A stretch of DNA of 9,149 nucleotides from Pseudomonadota bacterium (GTDB taxonomy: Bacteria > Bdellovibrionota_B > Oligoflexia > Oligoflexales > Bin106), in contig JAPOQT010000233.1 of assembly GCA_026710525.1 (NCBI GenBank), positions 1-9,149 on the forward strand, in the 5' to 3' direction. Below the pieces are notes generated by a model. It saw nothing but the letters and a program-made list of their open reading frames with translations. It searched no databases and had not been told where the DNA came from. Below, one piece after another: positions 1 to 7,652 of the stretch. The position numbers were made by a program, and so were the translations under genes. Numbering within the stretch: the stretch's first letter is position 1; every line of letters begins with the position of its first letter.

Positions 1-162
1 TCAACTATTCCACCTTTATGATGAGCTCGCTTTAAGACACTGTCGTGTGATATTCTATCAATGATACATGAGCGAAACTCGATACAAATAAGGTTAACGC
101 CTTACTTAAGATGACCTATTTGGACAAATCTTTGTTCTGCTTCATCATACAAGGAGAATTCT

Positions 163-302
163 ATGACAAAACGTCGTTTTCCTTTAGGTATACAAGATTT
201 TGCGAGATGAAGAAAGAAGCAATGTTATTACGTCGGGTAAGACACACCTCCCTATTTCGCATTGTCCAATCCGGGCTTATGATGTTCTTGAGAGTGTTGT
301 GA
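163..302 (+). pseudogene. Decayed 5' relic of a predicted AAA-ATPase-like / PD-(D/E)XK nuclease gene
   Basis: A strong ribosome binding site (AAGGAG, 151-156) sits 6 bases before an ATG that opens MTKRRFPLGIQDFAR and then hits a TGA at 208-210. Reading through the stop gives RKKQCYYVG and a second stop at 238. A neighbouring frame then gives KTH (about 246-254), and the third frame continues TSLFRIVQSG followed by FL (to about 300). Together this follows the start of the predicted AAA-ATPase-like family (PF09820 type, often with a C-terminal PD-(D/E)XK nuclease domain), whose N-terminus typically reads roughly LPIGIQDF...REENYYYVDKT..I..LI.SGKYYFLSRPRRFGKS. The relic therefore needs at least one nonsense change and about two frameshifts, and it breaks off at the point where the Walker A-like region would begin. 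The roughly 1.5 kb remainder expected for the family is absent. The N-terminal signature is seen directly; the family assignment is from memory of the family, and the frameshift reconstruction is inference. Confidence 0.62.
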
Positions 303-328
303 TATTGGGATCATTATCTTTATATAAT
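297..328 (+). promoter_or_regulatory. Possible sigma70-type promoter for the exported repeat protein
   Basis: TTGTGA at 297-302 is followed after 18 bases by TATATA (321-326), which overlaps a perfect TATAAT at 323-328. The -10 region is good, but the -35 is poor and spacing to the perfect TATAAT would be 20 bases. It lies about 65 bases before the GTG start at 391. Such AT-rich matches occur by chance, so this is only a candidate. Confidence 0.25.
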
Positions 329-390
329 TATGTATCTTGGTCGATAGGTGGTGGTGTGAGAATAGTGAAAAAAAGTCGGGAGAGATAACA

Positions 391-1446
391 GTGTTAAAAA
401 TAAAAAACAGTAAATGGGTAATCTTTGGGGTCACCTTCTTTTTAGCCCTAGGGCGGCTTTATGGTCAAGAGCCAGGAGCTAATCAAGAACCATCAGCTAC
501 CGAAGGTAGTAGCCTCCCTCCTTCTCAAAAGACTCTGAGTAAACCTGGGGCCAAGCAACCAAAACTCAGCCCAAGACAGAGAAGAAAGCAAGCCTTAAGA
601 TTATGTAATAAATATAACGGTAAGCTGGTGAGTTATTATGAAAAAGTGTTTCAGATTGTTGGTTGTGAGAGGGTACCTGTTAATCATACTATCCTCAATA
701 ATTACTTACGCGCTGGTAAGAAGGTGACGAAAATTTCTGCGGATGTGATTTATCTTCTACCCCTAAAAAAGACAACGCAAAAGAAAACCGTAAAAAGTCA
801 TCTCAATTGTCGTGATTTAGAAGGTCATTACGTGACCTCTGACCATGAGGTCATTTATTACGTTAAAGGCTGTCGGAAGAAAAAATTTCCTGATTGGCCA
901 ACCTATCATCACCATCGTTTTCAGATTGGGGTTCATAAGTCTCAGTTTTTTTTCGTCGATGAAACCCTGTTGAATCAGATGAAGTCCAGCGGTGATTTTC
1001 GCTCTACAGCGGTGCACAGTGATCAAAGCGAGCTTCTTGATAACGAAGTCGTACTATCAAAAAACCAGGTTTGTCGTGAGCTTGAAGGTCAGTATATCTC
1101 CTATTTTTCACAGTTCTATAAAGTCGAGGGCTGTCAAAAACGGCCGGTGGATGCTCTTCGCTTCTCTCGTCTTATGGTCGAGCTAGATGTTATGCTCACT
1201 AAAAAACTAGCCGCGGAAGCTAACAAAAAGAAACGAATGGAAAAAACTGAGGAAGATCAATCGACTCAAGATAAAGAATTACCGCCGTCAACTATTTTAG
1301 CAGAGGAGGAGGATGTGATCGAGGAGCAATTAGAGAAGCCAGATAACTGGCCAGAAGTCATCAAAGTTTCTAGTGCTCAGTGGGTTGTGTTACCACTTGG
1401 TAAACCTTACACCCTCAACAAAGCTGAATTTCTAAAAAATTTCTAA
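391..1446 (+). CDS. Exported protein with three cysteine-pair repeats, function unknown
   Basis: I do not recognise the family. The start chosen is GTG at 391, because GGGAGA (378-383) lies 7 bases before it and it gives a clean signal peptide: a lysine-rich N-terminus, hydrophobic WVIFGVTFFLAL, and a likely cut near LYG-Q (residue 25). An in-frame TTG at 337 would add 18 residues but spoil the signal. The mature part (about 326 residues) starts with a Pro/Gln/Ser-rich linker, then three repeats of the form C-x3-[LN]-x-G or C-x3-EG, x-[YL]-[VI]-[ST], Y-x-V-x-G-C. The cysteine pairs are C72/C92, C140/C161 and C228/C248, with 19-20 residues between partners. Each repeat is followed by a beta-like block: KISADVIYLLPL at 114-125, a weaker version at 180-189, and KVSSAQWVVLPL at 325-336. 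A charged linker (about 270-320) is inserted in the third unit. Its place before gspD is where gspC often lies, but I see no PDZ domain or GspC homology region. A periplasmic or outer-membrane accessory role is speculation; the 270-base gap to gspD argues against simple co-translation. Confidence 0.85.
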   Translation: MLKIKNSKWVIFGVTFFLALGRLYGQEPGANQEPSATEGSSLPPSQKTLSKPGAKQPKLSPRQRRKQALRLCNKYNGKLVSYYEKVFQIVGCERVPVNHTILNNYLRAGKKVTKISADVIYLLPLKKTTQKKTVKSHLNCRDLEGHYVTSDHEVIYYVKGCRKKKFPDWPTYHHHRFQIGVHKSQFFFVDETLLNQMKSSGDFRSTAVHSDQSELLDNEVVLSKNQVCRELEGQYISYFSQFYKVEGCQKRPVDALRFSRLMVELDVMLTKKLAAEANKKKRMEKTEEDQSTQDKELPPSTILAEEEDVIEEQLEKPDNWPEVIKVSSAQWVVLPLGKPYTLNKAEFLKNF

Positions 1447-1480
1447 TCACTATTCTCTCCTTTCCCCCATGTGATTGCCC

Positions 1481-1496
1481 ATGATGGGACCATCAT
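1481..1496. repeat. Perfect 7-bp dyad (ATGATGG-GA-CCATCAT)
   Basis: ATGATGG at 1481-1487 and CCATCAT at 1490-1496 are perfect inverted repeats separated by two bases, 35 bases after the stop of the exported repeat protein. The loop is too tight for a good RNA hairpin and no T-run follows, so it is not a convincing rho-independent terminator. A protein-binding site is possible. A related but shorter dyad lies at the other end of the cluster (8905-8918). Confidence 0.35.
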
Positions 1497-1659
1497 AAGC
1501 TCGCCATCTCGGTTTCTCTATCTCATCAATAGAAAAAGAGGGTGGTAATAGGCAAAAAAAACCAAGCAACTTGAGCCAAGATAAACCATAATTATCCGTT
1601 ATGAAGTTGGGTACTGTTCATTGATTACCTGCCAAAGGTAGCCTCGATGTAACCTTACT

Positions 1660-1686
1660 TACCAAGTTTTGCGCCAAGACTTGGTA
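1660..1686 (+). promoter_or_regulatory. Inverted repeat / hairpin in the gspD leader
   Basis: TACCAAGT (1660-1667) and ACTTGGTA (1679-1686) form a perfect 8-bp inverted repeat with an 11-base spacer, 30 bases upstream of the gspD ATG. The spacer and right arm also contain a competing dyad, CCAAG-A-CTTGG (1674-1684). More CCAAG copies occur upstream at 1562-1566 and 1576-1580. The element could be an operator or an RNA hairpin in the 5' leader. No T-run follows it, so it does not look like a terminator. Confidence 0.4.
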
Positions 1687-1716
1687 CCACAGTGAGATGA
1701 GTATAAATTGAGTTAA

Positions 1717-4131
1717 ATGAACAAGGATAGTAGTGATATTACTATGGGGTTTAATTTGCAAATGATTATCAGATGGTTGACAGCAATTATCATTCTAGAC
1801 ATTAGTTTTCAGAGTCACGTGGCTTTAGGTCAAGTTACTACACCAGAGACAGAGCCTGCCCCAGGTTTTGATAGCATAGAAAGTGGTCGTGAGCTGGTGA
1901 ATATGGATTTTCCTGAGCTCACAGATATCCGAGATATTATTAAAGCAGTGTCTCTGTGGACCGGTAAAAACGTTATTTTAGATCGAAATGTTAGTGGTAT
2001 GGTCCAGATAATTTCACCAAAACCAGTGACCAAAGTCGAGGCCTACGAAGCCTTTAAATCAGCGTTAAATATCTTAAATCTGACTCCGGTGGAAACAGGG
2101 AAATTTATTAAAATTATGCCTATAAGATCAGCTCTGAAAGATAATCTTCGGACCTATTATGGCGCGAGTTATTCTCCTGTGACGGACCAAGTAATTACCC
2201 AAGTTATCCCCCTGAAGTTTATCGATGCCAAAACGGTTCGTTCGATGCTGTCAAAAGTGGTGTCAGCTAATTCGATTATTGTTTATGAGCCAACTAACAC
2301 CCTTATTGTTTCAGAGAGTGGTTTTAAAATTAATCGAATTCTTGAAATCGTCAAGTACCTTGATGTCGAAACAGAGCAATCACAAGTCGCTATTGTACCT
2401 ATTGTGTACTCTGATGCCAAAAGCATTGCGAGCCAGGTTAAACAAATTTTCTCCCCGAGTTCTGGCGCTAAAAAGCAGAATGCTTATCATAGTTATAAAA
2501 TCTTTCCTGACCCGAAAACGAATTCGGTGATTATTTTTGGCCCGCCCAGGACCATTAAAGATGTGAGAGATTTGGTGAAAAAATTTGATGTTAAAGTCGA
2601 AGATAGCTCTTCTCAGGCCAGTATTCACGTTAGACCACTAGATTACGCTGACGCTGAAAAGTTAGCCGCCACCCTTAACGCTCTCACTGGTAAAGCAAAA
2701 ACCTCCTCTTTAAGTAATCGTCTATCGACTATTGAAAGGTTACGGGGAGTTACTGAGAGTAGCAAAAAGAAAAACTCACCGCCGTCGGTGGCGGAACTTG
2801 AAAACGGGGTAAAAATCACCGCAGATAAATCGAGTAACTCTCTGCTTATTACCGGCTCCCGTGCAGCCTATAATGCCGTTAATGCCATTGTCCGTAAGAT
2901 GGATGTTAAAAAGAGCCAGGTCTTTATTGAAACCGATATCTTAGACATTGGTATTACTCGGAATATTAACGTTGAAAGTTCGGTGTTTGCTGGCTATCCC
3001 AGTGACATCAAAAATATTGCCGGTTGGAATGGTAAACAAATTGCCCCCCTATTATTAGGGGCAGCCTTAGGTGGTGGCACTAAATCCCTTGAATGCTTAC
3101 AACAAATGGCTGCTCCATTAGCTAATGATTTTGTTTTTGGCGTTATGGCTGGAACGGGTGTGGATGTTCCAGGTATTGGTAATATTACTCCAGCGGCTTT
3201 GATTAAACTCCTCAAGGCTGATTCAAATACCCGAGTGTTGTCATCACCTCATATTTTGATTTCGAATAACGAAACAGGTATTTTTGCTTCAGGTAACAAA
3301 ATATTTCTTAGTACTAACACCCCCAACCGAGATGGTGTGTTAGTGCCGAGTATTGAAAAAGAAGATGTTAAGCTTCAGCTTGAAATTAAACCTAATATTT
3401 CTTATAGTGATTACGTTACCATGCAAATTAATTTGGATGCTGATTCTCTAGCTGAGAAAGATCCGCAAACAGGTTATCCTATTATTTCGCAACGTAAAAC
3501 TTCCCAATCTGTGACAGTGAAAAATTCTCAAACCATTGTGATTTCAGGTTTAGTAAGTACCACAGAGTCAGAAAGTTTCAAGAAAATACCTTTGTTGGGT
3601 GATATTCCTCTTTTAGGATGGCTGTTTCGCCAGTCAGTCGTAGATAAAAAGCGAAATAATCTCGTGATTTTTGTGACCGCATATATTGTCCATGGTCCTA
3701 ATGACTTAGCAAAAATCTACCAAAGAAAACTCAAAGAGAGAGATACAATGCTGGAAGTTTGGTCAGGGCTGGGCAGAAAATTATCTGATGATCCATTTTA
3801 TGCGGCTTTACCAACACCAGAGGATGGGGAATACTCACCAACAGAAATTGATCGTATTGAGGAAAGAAGATTGAAAGAATTACGGGAGCAATTATACTTA
3901 GATATGGGGTATAAGGGCGGTGATCAAGAGCCAGCATTTTTGATGAAAGAGGTGTATTCTAGTGTGCCAGCACCTCCAAATATAGGCGATGATCAAGAAG
4001 AGCTTAATTTAGATCCAGAGAATTCCGATGAAACAATGACAAATGGTAATAGGGATGATCAGGGCGTAGATGTAGATGGTGATCAGGAGCCCGCTGCTGA
4101 AGATAGTCTTGAGCAAGTTCCTGCAGAGTAA
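1717..4131 (+). CDS. gspD: Type II secretion system secretin GspD
   Basis: GspD forms the outer-membrane ring channel through which folded periplasmic proteins are exported. The 804-residue protein begins with a signal peptide (hydrophobic core about 17-30, likely cut near ALG-Q at residue 39). It then has N0 (about 62-140, VNMDFPELTDIRDIIKAV), N1 (about 159-217, with IIVYEPTNTLIVSES), N2 (about 224-292, with DPKTNSVIIFG) and N3 (about 301-397, with ADKSSNSLLITG). N3 contains a basic insertion (about 325-362). The secretin barrel domain spans about 400-660. Hallmarks there are TRVLSSPHILISNNE (505-519), the VPGIGN loop (484-489) and the C-terminal KKIPLLGDIPLLGWLF (622-637) followed by NNLVIFVTAYIV. 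After the barrel comes an unusual 140-residue tail, first charged and helical (KIYQRKLKERDTML), then acidic with GDQEPA twice (735-740, 788-793). The start at 1717 has only a weak TTGAG site; ATGs at 1744 or 1762 would also keep the signal peptide. No pilotin gene is recognisable nearby. Confidence 0.97.
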   Translation: MNKDSSDITMGFNLQMIIRWLTAIIILDISFQSHVALGQVTTPETEPAPGFDSIESGRELVNMDFPELTDIRDIIKAVSLWTGKNVILDRNVSGMVQIISPKPVTKVEAYEAFKSALNILNLTPVETGKFIKIMPIRSALKDNLRTYYGASYSPVTDQVITQVIPLKFIDAKTVRSMLSKVVSANSIIVYEPTNTLIVSESGFKINRILEIVKYLDVETEQSQVAIVPIVYSDAKSIASQVKQIFSPSSGAKKQNAYHSYKIFPDPKTNSVIIFGPPRTIKDVRDLVKKFDVKVEDSSSQASIHVRPLDYADAEKLAATLNALTGKAKTSSLSNRLSTIERLRGVTESSKKKNSPPSVAELENGVKITADKSSNSLLITGSRAAYNAVNAIVRKMDVKKSQVFIETDILDIGITRNINVESSVFAGYPSDIKNIAGWNGKQIAPLLLGAALGGGTKSLECLQQMAAPLANDFVFGVMAGTGVDVPGIGNITPAALIKLLKADSNTRVLSSPHILISNNETGIFASGNKIFLSTNTPNRDGVLVPSIEKEDVKLQLEIKPNISYSDYVTMQINLDADSLAEKDPQTGYPIISQRKTSQSVTVKNSQTIVISGLVSTTESESFKKIPLLGDIPLLGWLFRQSVVDKKRNNLVIFVTAYIVHGPNDLAKIYQRKLKERDTMLEVWSGLGRKLSDDPFYAALPTPEDGEYSPTEIDRIEERRLKELREQLYLDMGYKGGDQEPAFLMKEVYSSVPAPPNIGDDQEELNLDPENSDETMTNGNRDDQGVDVDGDQEPAAEDSLEQVPAE

Positions 4132-4212
4132 TGTACCTGATAGCTGTTAAGCTTGTTGTCACAGCAACCGAAAGAAAATAACGATGATCTTACCTAAGTT
4201 GGTATTAATTTT

Positions 4213-6189
4213 ATGACTGCATCCCAGGCTAATTTAAAACAAGAGGCTAAGCCACCAAAATCGGAACCCCATCTTCGCAGTGTCAAAGTAGCCATTGAAG
4301 GAACCGGTAGTGATGGTGGCAGCGATATTGTGCCTATTGGCTCTGTTAAATCACGCAGTGGGACAAAAGGGATAAAAAACATTCCCACAGTCAATGACGG
4401 TTTAGTGCAGTTGCCTCAGATCACTACCCGATCTTTGAGCCGAAAATATATCGGTGAAATTCTGGTGGAAATGGGATTTATTAATGAGTCTCAGCTCGAA
4501 GAGGCTTTGCAGTGTCAGCAAGAAAATGCAGAAAAACAAGTTAGTGATACTGGTGAGGAAACTGAGTCTCGTAAACTCGGAGATATTTTAAGGGACCTTG
4601 GTCATATTACTGAAGACCAACTCTTCATCGCACTGGCAAAACAACTTGATATTCGTTATTACGAAAAATTACCCATTGATGATATCGATCCATCTCTCGT
4701 CGCCGATATTCCGATGCAATTTTGCAAAGAACATCTAATTGTGCCAGTGGCGAAAGATTCATTAAATATTACGGTGGCAGTAGCTGATCCTTTGAATATT
4801 TATCCCCTCGATGATCTGCGATTAATTTTAGCCTCGAATATTAATATGATTATTTGTCCACCAAGGACGATTATCAGTACCATTAACCGGGTTTTTGAGC
4901 GATCATCAGATGCTTCCCAAAAAGCCTTGGATGAACTTAGTGTGCCTGAAGTCGGTGCTGATGAGGACCTCGAAGAGTCAGCACGTGATTTACTGGAATC
5001 AAGTGATGATGAAAAACCGATTATTCGCTTAGTGAATTCTTTGTTAGCACGCGCCGTTAAAGAAAATGCTTCTGATATCCATATTGAACCTTATGAAAAC
5101 GATATTGTGGTGCGATTACGTATTGATGGCATATTACGTGATGCCATGCGAGTGCCTAAGAGGGCCCATGGTTCTCTAGTGAGTCGGATTAAGATTATTG
5201 GTCGTTTAAATATTGCTGAAAAACGAATTCCTCAAGATGGCCGTATTGGTATTAAGGTGGGTGGTAAAGATATTGACGTTCGATTATCATTTTTACCGAC
5301 ATCTCAAGGTGAAAGAATTGTGATGCGACTTCTTGATAAATCAGGAGGGGCAAAACGTCTTGATCAAATGGGCTTAACGGATGATATGTTTGACACTTGG
5401 GTACAGCTGGTTAATCAAAAGCATGGGATTATTTTGGTCACAGGGCCAACCGGCTCGGGAAAGTCAACCTTGTTGTATGCTTCGATTTTGCAAATTAATA
5501 CTCAAGATATTAATATTCTCACCATTGAGGACCCAGTGGAGTATAACCTTGATGGTATTTGTCAGGTGGAAGTAAAATCAAAGGTGGGTATGACCTTTGG
5601 TAAAGGGCTGCGGTCGATTCTTAGACAAGATCCAGACGTGGTGATGATTGGTGAAATTCGTGATAAAGAAACAGCTCAGATTGCTATTCAAGCTTCGATG
5701 ACAGGACATTTAGTGCTGTCAACTCTCCATACCAATGATACTCCTAGTTCGGTTACTCGTTTGATGGATTTTGATATTGAACCTTTTAAGGTCGCATCAT
5801 CTTTGTTAGGAGTGATGGCAACAAGGTTGATGCGCCGGTTATGTCCTGCCTGTAAGCAGCCCTATACTCCGAATTCGGCTGAGTTAAAGATTATTGGCGA
5901 AGAGCGCATGAAGGCGGCAGGAGTGCAGAAAATATACAAGGAAGGACCTGGCTGTGATATATGCTCGGGAATGCGGTATTCAGGCCGTATTGCGGTTCAC
6001 GAGTTACTGGTCTTAGGTAATCGCTTAAAAGAGGTAATTATTGAAACCCAAGATGCTAATGCTATTCGCCGAGTGGCTCATCAGCAAGGACTCACATCCC
6101 TGCGAGACTCTGCTATGAATAAAGTGGTCCTTGGTCTTACTTCCATCGAAGAAGCTGTGAGAGCAACGCAAACGGAAAATATTGAGTAA
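4213..6189 (+). CDS. gspE: Type II secretion system ATPase GspE (with MshEN-type N-terminal domain)
   Basis: GspE is the cytoplasmic hexameric ATPase that powers pseudopilus assembly, docking on the inner-membrane platform. The 658-residue protein is longer than usual because of about 75 low-complexity residues at the start. A T2SSE_N/MshEN-type domain follows (about 77-230) with two related helical motifs: IGEILVEMGFINESQLEEAL (80-99) and LGDILRDLGHITEDQLFIAL (122-141). An acidic linker (about 232-268) leads into the ATPase core: SDIHIEPYE (287-295), Walker A GPTGSGKST (411-419), Asp box ILTIEDPVEY (435-444), Walker B DPDVVMIGEIRD (473-484) and His box TGHLVLSTLHTND (497-509). A zinc-finger-like pair, CPAC (544-547) and CDIC (581-584), is intact, as in GspE and PilB/MshE relatives. 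All catalytic boxes look complete. It lies 81 bases after gspD and 54 before gspF, so it is probably co-transcribed with them. No strong Shine-Dalgarno is seen before the ATG. The setting between gspD and gspF/gspG favours GspE over a pilus ATPase. Confidence 0.96.
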   Translation: MTASQANLKQEAKPPKSEPHLRSVKVAIEGTGSDGGSDIVPIGSVKSRSGTKGIKNIPTVNDGLVQLPQITTRSLSRKYIGEILVEMGFINESQLEEALQCQQENAEKQVSDTGEETESRKLGDILRDLGHITEDQLFIALAKQLDIRYYEKLPIDDIDPSLVADIPMQFCKEHLIVPVAKDSLNITVAVADPLNIYPLDDLRLILASNINMIICPPRTIISTINRVFERSSDASQKALDELSVPEVGADEDLEESARDLLESSDDEKPIIRLVNSLLARAVKENASDIHIEPYENDIVVRLRIDGILRDAMRVPKRAHGSLVSRIKIIGRLNIAEKRIPQDGRIGIKVGGKDIDVRLSFLPTSQGERIVMRLLDKSGGAKRLDQMGLTDDMFDTWVQLVNQKHGIILVTGPTGSGKSTLLYASILQINTQDINILTIEDPVEYNLDGICQVEVKSKVGMTFGKGLRSILRQDPDVVMIGEIRDKETAQIAIQASMTGHLVLSTLHTNDTPSSVTRLMDFDIEPFKVASSLLGVMATRLMRRLCPACKQPYTPNSAELKIIGEERMKAAGVQKIYKEGPGCDICSGMRYSGRIAVHELLVLGNRLKEVIIETQDANAIRRVAHQQGLTSLRDSAMNKVVLGLTSIEEAVRATQTENIE

Positions 6190-6243
6190 GATTTTTATCA
6201 AGTAGACTTATGTTTTAGATTGTGTCGGAGAGGGACCTCAGGT

Positions 6244-7488
6244 ATGCCCCTTTATGAATACAAAGGTTATCATGCTTTGTCTGGTGATTCAGTTAAAGGT
6301 AAGCTTGAAGCAGATAATATTAAGCTAGCGAAGCAAAAACTCAAACAGAGCATGAAGATCCTCGTTGCTGAAATATCTCAAGTATCATCGCCGGACAGTC
6401 AAGCAGATGGTCAATCATCGCCGTCTTCGTTTGTTCGTCAATTATTACGTCGTAAGATAAAACTCGATGATTTATCAGTGATGACCAGACAGTTAGCCAC
6501 ATTACAATCAGCTCATGTGCCGATAGATGATTCTTTAACAGCTCTTGTTCAACAAGTGGAAAACGAAAGCCTTTCTCACACGATTGCTCAAGTAAAAGAT
6601 GGTGTTTTTGAAGGTAAAGCATTAGGTGAAGCCATGGCTCCCCATGGGCATTGTTTTGACCGGATGTATGTGAATATGGTTTCGGCTGGTGAGGCATCAG
6701 GCACACTACCACTGGTGTTAAGTCGTCTGGCTGACTTTCTTGAGTATAAGTCAAAGGTGAAGAGTGATCTCATTTCAGCCCTTTTGTATCCCTTGATTAT
6801 GATTAGTGCGTCTCTTTTGATTATTGTGTATTTGTTTGTGAGTGTGGTGCCAAAGCTTGAAAAAGTGTTTGCTTCGATGAAGGTTAAGCTACCGTTTTTT
6901 ACCGAGCTGTTAATCAGTATTTCCCGAGTGATTCAAAATCATTATATTCTGCTAATTGTGACCACTGTTGTCTTGTGTTTTTTGTTAGCTCGTTGGTTAA
7001 AAACACCATCAGGCAGGACATTTTTTGATCGTTTCTCACTGAGGGTGCCTATATTTGGTCCTATTATTATGAGGGTTAATATTTCTCGATTTACGAAAAC
7101 GTTATCTACTTTACTCAGCTCAGGTGTGCCTATTGTGGCAGCTTTAGAAATTACGAAAAACATTGTTGGAAATACGATTATTGTTAAAGTGATTGAGCAA
7201 GCAAAGCAGTCAGTGCAAGAGGGAGAGAGTTTAGGGTTGACGATAGAAAAGTCTGGAGAGTTTCCACCCCTCGTTTGTCATATGATTAAAACAGGTGAAA
7301 AAACTGGCGAAATGGAAACCATGTTGGAGCATGTGGCTAAAGCTTACGATGTAGAGGTCGAACGAAAGATTGCATCGATGGTAACTTTGATTGAACCGGC
7401 GATGATTATTGTTATGGGTGGCGTGGTGGTGGTGGTAGTGGTTGCGATGCTCGTCCCCATGCTGAGTATTATGAGTCAAGTGAGATAA
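6244..7488 (+). CDS. gspF: Type II secretion system inner-membrane platform protein GspF
   Basis: GspF is the polytopic core of the inner-membrane platform and couples GspE to the pseudopilus. The start chosen is ATG 6244, giving MPLYEYKG, the usual GspF opening. GGAGAGGG (6227-6234) lies 9 bases before it. An in-frame TTG at 6220 would add 8 residues but overlaps this site. The 414-residue length is normal for the family. Two related cytoplasmic T2SSF domains are seen: about 77-175, with NMVSAGEASGTLPLVLSRLA (144-163), and about 278-385, with HMIKTGEKTGEMETML (346-361). Membrane segments lie at about 178-202, 233-251 and 384-408. The last segment has seven valines in a row (394-400), partly from four tandem GTG codons (7423-7434). 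It follows gspE by 54 bases and precedes gspG by 164 bases. Confidence 0.96.
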   Translation: MPLYEYKGYHALSGDSVKGKLEADNIKLAKQKLKQSMKILVAEISQVSSPDSQADGQSSPSSFVRQLLRRKIKLDDLSVMTRQLATLQSAHVPIDDSLTALVQQVENESLSHTIAQVKDGVFEGKALGEAMAPHGHCFDRMYVNMVSAGEASGTLPLVLSRLADFLEYKSKVKSDLISALLYPLIMISASLLIIVYLFVSVVPKLEKVFASMKVKLPFFTELLISISRVIQNHYILLIVTTVVLCFLLARWLKTPSGRTFFDRFSLRVPIFGPIIMRVNISRFTKTLSTLLSSGVPIVAALEITKNIVGNTIIVKVIEQAKQSVQEGESLGLTIEKSGEFPPLVCHMIKTGEKTGEMETMLEHVAKAYDVEVERKIASMVTLIEPAMIIVMGGVVVVVVVAMLVPMLSIMSQVR

Positions 7489-7652
7489 AGTTGTGGTACA
7501 CTTAAAACAACTGTGTTCGGCTTTACTGTTGTTACGGGTTTGTGAAGAAGACTGTGACAACTGGGTGAGTACTTGAAGAACACGAAAGAGAGTAAGGGTT
7601 TATGAACTCGTGGATTTGGGATATATATTATTGAGGATGAAATAGATAGAAC

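Noticed and set aside
2..64. Open frame from the left edge, ending at TGA 62-64, as a possible C-terminus of an upstream gene
   Set aside because: Only 20 codons with no recognisable motif; one stop-free run of that length at a window edge is expected by chance.
89..104. Small hairpin TAAGG-N6-CCTTA upstream of the relic as a terminator
   Set aside because: The stem is 5 bp and no T-run follows; too weak to call.
337..390. TTG start for the exported repeat protein
   Set aside because: Adds 18 polar residues before the signal peptide and has no ribosome binding site, while GTG 391 has GGGAGA at a 7-base spacing.
391..1446. Exported repeat protein as GspC
   Set aside because: There is a signal peptide rather than a retained membrane anchor, no homology-region or PDZ-like segment, and the cysteine repeats are foreign to GspC.
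6341..6754. 137-codon minus-strand open frame inside gspF
   Set aside because: Antisense shadow of a strongly supported GspF; the His/Gln-rich translation has no domain, start signal or neighbour support.
7423..7443. GTG tandem repeat in gspF as a phase-variation switch
   Set aside because: The unit is three bases, so slippage would only change the number of valines and not the frame.
7489..7512. AGTTGT...ACAACT inverted repeat just after gspF as a terminator
   Set aside because: A 6-bp AT-rich stem with a 12-base loop and no T-run; unlikely to terminate, and gspG continues the operon.
7231..7560. 109-codon minus-strand open frame over the gspF end, rich in His and Asn
   Set aside because: Arises from the valine GTG/GTT codons of the last GspF membrane segment read in reverse; low-complexity artefact.
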